From Gemmatimonadota bacterium (lineage in GTDB: Bacteria > Latescibacterota > UBA2968 > UBA8231): a stretch of 64,000 bases of DNA. Each line of letters starts with the position of its first letter. Within the stretch, counting starts at the first letter, position 1. The position numbers and the translations under genes were made by a program. The notes under the pieces were generated by a model, which was not told where the DNA came from, did no database searches, and saw only the letters and a list, made by a program, of their open reading frames with translations. Positions 55,001-61,197 of the stretch are shown in pieces. The stretch spans positions 46,510 through 110,509 of the forward strand of contig VXOR01000090.1 of the NCBI GenBank assembly GCA_009840005.1, given 5' to 3'.

Positions 55001-55252
55001 GTAGAGGCACTTTCAAAAGACTATTTTCCCAAGGAATACGAAGCTCAATCTATTGCTTTATGCCCCCTGTGCGCTGCAAGGTACAAGGAATTTGTGATAC
55101 GTGACGAAGACGCCATGAAAGAGTTACATCGCGCTTTGAAAGACTCGGACGACCTTGGGGTGCCGCTGAAATTGGGAGAGTTAGAGACAAGTATCCGGTT
55201 TGTGGAGACCCACCGGCAGGATATGCAAACAATTCTACAAAATCGGGCTTGA
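52088..55252 (+). CDS. Sacsin/HSP90-type GHKL ATPase with C-terminal zinc finger
   Basis: The 1054-residue protein begins with a GHKL ATPase of sacsin type: N-box ELLQNAEDAGA (43-53), an H-N-G in place of the D-x-G-x-G box (69-71), GFSTKR, and the lid IGKFGVGFK (98-106). A very long middle region has no motif I recognise. A lysine/glutamate coiled coil covers about 820-930. Near the C-terminus C-Q-I-C (about 950) and C-P-L-C (about 992) frame an HNH-like segment (KYYFEAVEAL...LCPLCAARYKEF) in which the usual catalytic histidines are replaced. It is a likely ATP-driven sensor or clamp of the defence system. AT-rich codon use marks it as foreign to the chromosome. Fic follows after 21 bp. Confidence 0.85.
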   Translation: MSLEKLRQKRLKWVEANRENGFDDGIRRLLTDLYPDNAHFIYELLQNAEDAGATEVRFILRENSVEFEHNGARLFTLEDVDSITSIGFSTKREDHTSIGKFGVGFKAVFAYTETPEVVSGEYHFRIRDLVVPDTEELAFCPRGEKQTYFSFPFDNDAKPPEKARDEIERNLQKLDESTLLFLSNIKKIEYRLPDSTEGFIERRETDQENRIEILVQRLGYSEPDSVSFLRFEKEVEINDEDGAPKLCRIAIAFLLDREQEQAARRSTKRQERSQSVQRRIKSLEPGQVSIYFPAEKETSNLRFHLHSPFASTVARDSIRDCPENDELRDHLADLIAESMAAIREQGLLTVEFLATLPNDQESLPSFYKPIMERLVEVFKKEKLFPMKQGGHAPASGIYRGSRQLSELIGDEDLATILRKDSSLPLWAANAPQRNQEANNFLSSLGISKWDEKDLIRELSEQPDLVKTWLKDKPDEWHQEFYALLGDFLSNQSMYTDDLSNLSIVRISDGTTYKKGKDCYFPSDDVEHDEKFPRVAKGVYSSEKNKDQQKKAREFLEDIDVSEVEESDRVEAILKQRYGKGSICGQHHEQDIKRFIALIEKQPSRTLLFKNYFIFKIDKNLDNKTWWAKPSIVFLDSPYRDTGLGAYYDALGEDSDRKWALSPEYEKYGIDPERLGKFAKAMGAQTKLEVKQQEIPRNHPEYSDLKSAPGERLSNVINIDHTIPEFKVLLDKPNLDKARLIWRTMDSLDDDYLESKYRKNATGGFHYGASSFVHDLRRAAWVPQKYRGEPLRFVHPCDASSDYLPEGFSYESWREWIRKIEFGKSWQDQEEQERRRKERATQEYQRKEEVAIEMGFDSAEEAEELAMLKKKDPEAFKEFIQKKKAKEQRPTFPEKTSNNPDRRQEKVKEQLADTSDKEYEELKRSVRTSRGAVVPKIDLREQYTNDSGEMVCQICQEEMPFKKRDGKYYFEAVEALSKDYFPKEYEAQSIALCPLCAARYKEFVIRDEDAMKELHRALKDSDDLGVPLKLGELETSIRFVETHRQDMQTILQNRA

Positions 55253-55273
55253 AGCGAACACCTTGGACGAAAG

Positions 55274-56263
55274 ATGAGGATTGAAAAACCACCATACACA
55301 ATCGCGCCGGAGATCCTTTTTCGCCTTGAAGAAATCGGGGAGGCGATTGGTCGGGCGACAGGCATTGTACAGGATTTGCGCCTGCGGCGAATCAATCGCA
55401 TCCTCACCGTTCGCGGATCGCTGGCCATTGAAGGCAATGTCCTCAGTGAGGAGCAAGTTTCCACCATTCTCGATGGCAAGCCCGTTGTCGCGCCGCTCAG
55501 GGACATTCAGGAAGCCCGCAACGCCATCAAAGCCTACGATCAATACCAGCAGTGGGACCCGGCTAGCGAAACCGACCTGCTGAGTGCTCACGAAGTCTTG
55601 ATGAGCGGATTGTTGGACGCGCCCGGACACTATCGCCGCACCGGCATTGGCGTGATGGGCGGCGGCGCAGTCCATCACATCGGTCCATCCGCTAGGCGCG
55701 TACTGCAACTCATGGCCAATTTGCTGGCATGGCTGGGCAGCACCGATGAGCACCCGCTGATTGCCAGTTCGGTCTTCCACTACGAGTTCGAGTTCATTCA
55801 CCCCTTTGAGGATGGCAACGGACGCATGGGACGGCTCTGGCAGACCTTGATTCTGACCCGCTGGAAACCCCTGTTCGCCCACATCCCCGTAGAAAGTCTG
55901 GTGCATGCCCGACAAGGCGACTACTACCAAGCCATCCGGCAGAGTTCGGACGAGGGCGAGAGCACACCGTTCATTGCGTTCATGCTGAAGATCATTCTGG
56001 ATGCACTTCAGACACCCACAGTAAGCGACCAAGTAAGCGACCAAGTAAGCGACCAAGTAGCGCGGCTGCTTGCGGTCTTGCGGACCGGGCCAAAAACGGC
56101 CGCCGAACTCATGGCGGCACTGGGGTTGTCGCATCGTCCCACATTCCGCAAAAACTACCTTCGCCCGGCACTGTCCGCAGGGCTAGTGGAAATGACGCGC
56201 CCTGAATCGCCCACCGCGAAAAATCAGCAGTATCGCCTCGCCGTGCGTGGGCGAAAGATGTGA
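55274..56263 (+). CDS. Fic domain protein with inhibitory helix and winged-helix C-terminus
   Basis: A 329-residue protein. The Fic active-site motif is HPFEDGNGRMGR (residues 176-187), complete with the catalytic histidine. Near residue 50 GSLAIEGN carries the (S/T)xxxE(G/N) inhibitory helix, so it is a self-inhibited (class II) Fic enzyme. It would transfer AMP to a protein target. The C-terminus is a winged-helix-like DNA-binding region (KTAAELMAALGLSHRPTFRKNYL), preceded by a 12-bp tandem repeat that encodes VSDQVSDQVSDQV. It may belong to the defence block or be an independent passenger; base composition is closer to the chromosome than the three upstream genes. Confidence 0.9.
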   Translation: MRIEKPPYTIAPEILFRLEEIGEAIGRATGIVQDLRLRRINRILTVRGSLAIEGNVLSEEQVSTILDGKPVVAPLRDIQEARNAIKAYDQYQQWDPASETDLLSAHEVLMSGLLDAPGHYRRTGIGVMGGGAVHHIGPSARRVLQLMANLLAWLGSTDEHPLIASSVFHYEFEFIHPFEDGNGRMGRLWQTLILTRWKPLFAHIPVESLVHARQGDYYQAIRQSSDEGESTPFIAFMLKIILDALQTPTVSDQVSDQVSDQVARLLAVLRTGPKTAAELMAALGLSHRPTFRKNYLRPALSAGLVEMTRPESPTAKNQQYRLAVRGRKM

Positions 56264-56281
56264 TTTCGGAAAGGGTGTTTC

Positions 56282-58531
56282 CTAGGGTTCCTTGAACATG
56301 TGCCGCAGTTGGTCGGCTAGTTCCTTGGTTTTTTCCAGCGTCTGTTGCTGCATGAGGTGTTGCCGCTTTAGGCGCTGGTAGCGCGCGTACTCGGCATCGG
56401 CGCGTTCGCGCTGGCCCATTTTGAGCAGGAGATGAGATAGGGCCCGACGGGCCTGCAAATCCTGGGGATGGTGTTGCAAGATGCGCTCAAAGCGCTGGAG
56501 GGCTTGGCGGTACTGACCTTGGTTGGCCTCTAAGGTACCCATGCTGTGCAAGGCGTGCACATTGTCGGGGTCGAGTGTCAGCGCCGCGAGCAAATGGTCT
56601 TTGGCTGTTTCTTCATTCCCCCGCTTTAGCAGCAGATCGGCTAAATGACACAACCCGGCGAGATGATCGGGTTGCTCGGCTAGTAGCTGCTGATAGGCTT
56701 GTTCGGCGCGCTCGGGCTGGCCTTGGTTTTCGTATAGCTGACCTAGCAAGTAGTGAGCCGACTGGGAGCCTAGTTCGAGCGCACGGAGGTAGGCCGCTTC
56801 GGCTTGCGCCAGTCGGCCGGCCGCGGCTTCGGCCCGACCAAGACGGAGGTACAGATGGGCTTGATCGGGTTGCCGCGCTAGGAGCTTTTGGTACTCGACC
56901 GCTGATTCTTCGGTCTGGCCCCGCAGCCGGAGAAAGTCCGCGAACTGGAGGCGGACGTCGTCTTGGTCGGGATAGTGGTCGAGGAATTGCCGCCACGTGT
57001 GGGCGGCATCGTCGTAGCGCTGGGTCGCCCCGTACATATGGGCGAGGCCCAGCAGGGCACGGCGATGGGCCGGGGCTAGTTCGACGGCGCGGCGGTAGTG
57101 CTGTAAGGCGTTGGTCTTCATGCCTTTATTCTCATAGACGGCCGCCAGCGAGTAGTGGTGGAAGGCAGCCACATGCGGGCTGGTCGCCGCGGTCCCAGCG
57201 TTGGTGACCAACAGTAGCAAGACGAGGGCACCAGCCGACAGGTACAAGGGTTTATGGCGCAAATCAGCCAAGGTGCAAGCGCCATAGGCGGCCAGCAGCA
57301 AGAGACAGGGCACGGCTGGCAAGCGATAGCGGCCCGTGACGAAAAACAACACCACCGACAGCATATAGACCCCGGCAAAGAGCAAGACGAGATAAGCCTC
57401 CGGGGTGCGGCGTTCCGGTTTGAGCAGGACATAGGCCGCTCCGAGCAGGGCGAGGGCTGAGACCAAGCCGAAGGGGAATGCGAGACCGTATTTCCACAAC
57501 AAAAGGCGCAACAGCGGCGAGTACTCAGCGGCGAAGTACGGATCGGTATTGCGGGGGATCTCGGACCCGTGCCAAAACAGATAGCCCTTGTGCAAAAGCA
57601 GGGCCAAATAGCCGCCCGGCTCGGTGCGTATATACTCCCAAGATTTGCCCAAAAGGTAATTTGAGCCGGCTCCCGGCTGGGTGATGCCGGCCTCGCGTTG
57701 CGGCAAGTCGATCACCTCGCTCCACCCGGCTCCGGGCCGCGCCGCTACGGTGCGATCGTAGTCCGGGTTGTTGCCGAGGTAAAAGTTGACCCCCGCGTTG
57801 AAGGAGATGAGCACCCACTCGCCACCGACGATGCGGTTGCGCAGCGTCACCGGACCTACCAGCATCAGCAGGCCGATGGCAAAGATCGCCACGTGGAGAG
57901 CGCGGCAACGAGGTGTCGCAGCGGGCCACCAGCGGTACAACCACCAAGCCGCTACGGGTGCAAAGAGCAACACGTTCGGCACGGCCAAGGTGCCCAGCCC
58001 TAGGACGAGTCCGGCGCTCAGTGCGGCAAGTGCGCCGCCTTGGCGCTGGCCCCACAACAAGACCAACAGCAACACTGCGTCGAAAAGCACGGCCCAAGTC
58101 GTGGGCAAAAGTTCGCCCTCAAAGTAGAGGAAGGGGCCGTACAGCGCCGCGCCGAGGGCAGCTATCCAGCCTACGGTCGGCGAAAAGACTTCGCGGCCTA
58201 GCTTGAAGACGAGCAGGCAAGTGACCGTGCCGGCTAGGGCTTGGAGCAGACGCGGGAGGTAGTAGTTTTCGCCAAAAAAAGAGAAGAGAACGGCTAGGAA
58301 ATACGGGTAAAAAGGAGCCTGCCAGAACGGCAGCGGACGCCCAGTCCAAGAGTCGGTCGCCAGTTCGCGGGCGTATTCGGTATAGCTTCTGGCATCGACA
58401 ATGGGCGTGTCGAAAAAAGGACTGTCGGCGGCTTGGAATAGGTAAACTAAGCGCAGGCCTAGGGCCAAGACGGCTAAGGTGGCCAGCTTGGGCCAGTTCA
58501 GCGCAAGCGCCTTATTTGCCAAGGCCAGCAT
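56282..58531 (-). CDS. Membrane glycosyltransferase (GT-C, PMT/ArnT-like) with TPR tail
   Basis: The 749-residue protein has about 12 membrane helices in residues 1-450, with the GT-C acidic motif after the first helix (FFDTPIVDARSYTEYA) and periplasmic PFWQAPFYPYFLAVLFSFFG, as in family-39 and ArnT-like enzymes that use polyprenyl-phosphate sugars. Residues about 465-720 are tetratricopeptide repeats (LAAVYENKGMKTNALQHYRRAVELAP). It may glycosylate surface proteins; the GT2 at 43210 could make its donor, and the large surface protein gene overlaps its start by 20 nt. Substrates are inference. Confidence 0.85.
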   Translation of the reverse strand: MLALANKALALNWPKLATLAVLALGLRLVYLFQAADSPFFDTPIVDARSYTEYARELATDSWTGRPLPFWQAPFYPYFLAVLFSFFGENYYLPRLLQALAGTVTCLLVFKLGREVFSPTVGWIAALGAALYGPFLYFEGELLPTTWAVLFDAVLLLVLLWGQRQGGALAALSAGLVLGLGTLAVPNVLLFAPVAAWWLYRWWPAATPRCRALHVAIFAIGLLMLVGPVTLRNRIVGGEWVLISFNAGVNFYLGNNPDYDRTVAARPGAGWSEVIDLPQREAGITQPGAGSNYLLGKSWEYIRTEPGGYLALLLHKGYLFWHGSEIPRNTDPYFAAEYSPLLRLLLWKYGLAFPFGLVSALALLGAAYVLLKPERRTPEAYLVLLFAGVYMLSVVLFFVTGRYRLPAVPCLLLLAAYGACTLADLRHKPLYLSAGALVLLLLVTNAGTAATSPHVAAFHHYSLAAVYENKGMKTNALQHYRRAVELAPAHRRALLGLAHMYGATQRYDDAAHTWRQFLDHYPDQDDVRLQFADFLRLRGQTEESAVEYQKLLARQPDQAHLYLRLGRAEAAAGRLAQAEAAYLRALELGSQSAHYLLGQLYENQGQPERAEQAYQQLLAEQPDHLAGLCHLADLLLKRGNEETAKDHLLAALTLDPDNVHALHSMGTLEANQGQYRQALQRFERILQHHPQDLQARRALSHLLLKMGQRERADAEYARYQRLKRQHLMQQQTLEKTKELADQLRHMFKEP

Positions 58532-61172
58532 ATAGGGTGATAAAGCCTTGGGTCAGGATTTCCGATTCGCGTTCGATGCTTTTGAAGTCGCGCCAATCCG
58601 CTTTGAGGCCCACTTGGGCAGATATTTCGTAGCCCAAGTAGGAACTCACATTGGATAGCTGTAAGGCTCCGGCGACTCCAGTGAAATCGTTGTTGTCGCG
58701 CTTCATATCGTTGGCGAAAGAGTACTCGATTCCGGTTTGAATGCGGGTGTTGTTGAGGATGGGAAACCCCAAGAGAAACCCCAGTATCTCGGTCAACACC
58801 GTCTCCTCGTCGGCGGAAAACAGCCCCACGGTTTGGCGACGGTATTCGCTTTTCCAGCGCGGTTCGAGTTGGACAGTGCCCAGATCGTAGCGGTAGCTGA
58901 GTTTGTTGATGACGCCAAAAAAGGAGTCCGTCTCGCGCAGGGCCGCCTCGTCGCGCTGGTGAAAAAGCTCCAAGTTGAGATAGTTATACGCCTCCAAACC
59001 CCCTCGGTTGTAGTTGTGTCCGATCCAAGTGGTATTAATCCAAGTGTCTTGGGCCAAAAGAGGATCTACTACTTTTTGCAATTGGCCGTCGCGCTGCGTG
59101 TTTTCGGGGAACCACTGGAGCAGGTCGTCCGGGATATTGTCTTGGGCCAGCTTGACCATCTGCATAAAGCGGAAGCGCCCTTGTTGGGGATTGTCTCGGT
59201 CTAGACTGAACAGGGCGTAGGACGTGTGGTTGCGCTTGTCGGCCGAGATCAGTTCCTCGCGCAGGTGCCCGATGGTAAGGCGAATGTCCGGGGTCAGCCG
59301 GTATCCCATATAGACGTTGAAACCGCGATGGTCTTTCTGATAGGGGTAGTCTGGGGATTCGTCGTTTTCAAAGCGGTCAACCCACAGATTGTTGTTCATG
59401 TCGATCCCGTAGAGGAAGTCGGGTCGATCCACGCGGTGTCTGAGAAAGGCCTCGTCGTAGTCGGGGATGCCATTGGAGATGGTTAAGTTGTCGTTTTGGT
59501 TGAAGTCCGAGATGAAGTCGTAGTTCTCGTCCCAGCCGGGGAAGACCCGGCGGTCGCCGGCTTGGGAGTCGGCGCGCACTAGGTCGGGTGCGCGGTCTTG
59601 GTCGTCGTTGTCCTCTACTAACTCTACCACGTGGAAGCGCTCGTTTTCGTAGTCGATATTGCCGGCCGAACCAGTGACAAAGGTGCGGGTGTTGTAGAGC
59701 GGATCCATGCTGTACGCTTCGCCAAAAAAGAACCAGGGATGGGCCACCTTGGACAGATTGACCATCCAAGCCGGCTCGACCTGCTCCCCGGCTACGCCCG
59801 CCGAAGTGGTGTGACTGGTCCGCGTCACGCTGGGGTATTTGCGGTAGGCTATACTCAGATCGTACTCGCCGTAGAAGTTGAAGCCGGCCACATCCCGCAG
59901 TTCGAGGGTTCCCCCGATAATTTGGGTCGCCGTGGGCAGGCCGTACTCGAATTTGAGGATGCGCAGGTTGGTGTTGTCCTGCACATTGCCCTCGGCCTGC
60001 GCCACCAGCAGCAGCACGGGTTCGTCGCTGCGATTGGTCTGGTTGTTGGACGTCATCCACACCTGATAGTCGTTGCCAATGGTCAGCTCGAACTCGACTT
60101 TGGCGATTTCTTCTTTGGGCCCCGAAGCTCGGTTGACGAAGGCGGGCGTGTCGAAGTCGTAGAGCAGGCGGATTTCTTCGGTCCCATCGGCCGAGATGAA
60201 GCCCTCTTGGACAAACCCCCCTTGGATGGCGGGTTCAAAGCGGATTTCTCGGCCGTGGTCAACGGTGCCGTCGTTGTAGGTAATGATGATGTCCGAACCC
60301 ACTGGGAAGAAGGCGGCTCCACCACTGCCGTCGGCGGGCGAGTCGTCGCGCAGGACCAGTTCGATAAAGGAAACGGTTTGGTTCTGGTCAACGGTCAAAG
60401 CCCCGGCAATGGGATTGCCCTTAAAGCCGTCGCGCAGGGTATTGGACTGGTGGGTGTTGACGAAGTGAATACCCATTTCGGTGAAGTCGCCGATCTGCGC
60501 GGTGGCCCGCCCGCCCATTAGCGTGGTGAGGTTGGTGGTGAGGACTTCGGTGTTGTCGGTCGAGGCCCCGCCGGGAGAACTAAGGCGCGAGTAGATGACG
60601 GTGCCTTGGTACTTGTCGGTCGCGATGTCGAACTGGACTCCGTCCCAAAAGGGTTTGGAAAAGCTCATGGGGGTGAGCGTGGTGCGCAGGCGATTCGACA
60701 CCGTTAGCGCGTAGTGGTACTGACCCTTGCTGTCCGAGGTAATAGCCACGCCCGAAAACCAGCTATTAAAGCGAGTGGCCTTGACCAGCGAACTACCGAA
60801 TTGCCGCGGCTGGGTCTGCGAGTTGTTGAAGATGAGCCAGCCGCGGGTGACGGCGTTGCCAAATAGGTCGTAGTAGTAGTCGCCCTCTAGCCGAATATCG
60901 ACGTAGCGCTGGTACAGGTTGCGGGCATAGTTGCTGTACTCCCATTGGCGCCAGCGGTACTCGTTGTAAAGCTCCTGCGGCACGTACCACTTCTTAATGG
61001 CCGGGTCCAGCGCGTCGAAGAGGACGCCCGGGCCATAAGGGGCGTAGCTGGTCTCGCCGCTTCCTCGGGGGACGCCTAGCCGCGTGCCATAGTCAGGTTG
61101 GCTATAGGCTGGGCTTAGAACACAACTCAAAACCACCAAAACAGACGCGGTATTTAGCCTTATCGCTTCCAT
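58512..61172 (-). CDS. Large secreted or outer-membrane protein (paralogue of 14556-17225)
   Basis: An 886-residue protein from ATG 61172 (AAGGGAAG upstream) with a signal peptide ending near PAYSQ. It is colinear with the protein at 14556-17225: the same GPGVLFDALDPAIKKWYVPQ...EGDYYYDLFGN...TRGWLIF start, LMGGRATAQIGDF, DDSPADGSGGAAF, and the acidic loops VEDNDDQDRAPD, DENYDFISDFNQNDN and DMNNNLWVDRFENDESPDYP. It ends in ITLYAGLGK. No enzyme motif is visible. It lies 25 nt after the FlgD-Ig-tailed gene and overlaps the glycosyltransferase gene, so the three form one operon. Confidence 0.75.
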   Translation of the reverse strand: MEAIRLNTASVLVVLSCVLSPAYSQPDYGTRLGVPRGSGETSYAPYGPGVLFDALDPAIKKWYVPQELYNEYRWRQWEYSNYARNLYQRYVDIRLEGDYYYDLFGNAVTRGWLIFNNSQTQPRQFGSSLVKATRFNSWFSGVAITSDSKGQYHYALTVSNRLRTTLTPMSFSKPFWDGVQFDIATDKYQGTVIYSRLSSPGGASTDNTEVLTTNLTTLMGGRATAQIGDFTEMGIHFVNTHQSNTLRDGFKGNPIAGALTVDQNQTVSFIELVLRDDSPADGSGGAAFFPVGSDIIITYNDGTVDHGREIRFEPAIQGGFVQEGFISADGTEEIRLLYDFDTPAFVNRASGPKEEIAKVEFELTIGNDYQVWMTSNNQTNRSDEPVLLLVAQAEGNVQDNTNLRILKFEYGLPTATQIIGGTLELRDVAGFNFYGEYDLSIAYRKYPSVTRTSHTTSAGVAGEQVEPAWMVNLSKVAHPWFFFGEAYSMDPLYNTRTFVTGSAGNIDYENERFHVVELVEDNDDQDRAPDLVRADSQAGDRRVFPGWDENYDFISDFNQNDNLTISNGIPDYDEAFLRHRVDRPDFLYGIDMNNNLWVDRFENDESPDYPYQKDHRGFNVYMGYRLTPDIRLTIGHLREELISADKRNHTSYALFSLDRDNPQQGRFRFMQMVKLAQDNIPDDLLQWFPENTQRDGQLQKVVDPLLAQDTWINTTWIGHNYNRGGLEAYNYLNLELFHQRDEAALRETDSFFGVINKLSYRYDLGTVQLEPRWKSEYRRQTVGLFSADEETVLTEILGFLLGFPILNNTRIQTGIEYSFANDMKRDNNDFTGVAGALQLSNVSSYLGYEISAQVGLKADWRDFKSIERESEILTQGFITLYAGLGK

Positions 61173-61197
61173 AAATCTTCCCTTTGGCTGGTGTACA

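Noticed and set aside
47413..55252. Assignment to DISARM or Hachiman
   Set aside because: No DrmA/DrmB-like or methyltransferase gene is present for DISARM, and no HamB-type two-gene arrangement for Hachiman; resemblance is limited to single components.
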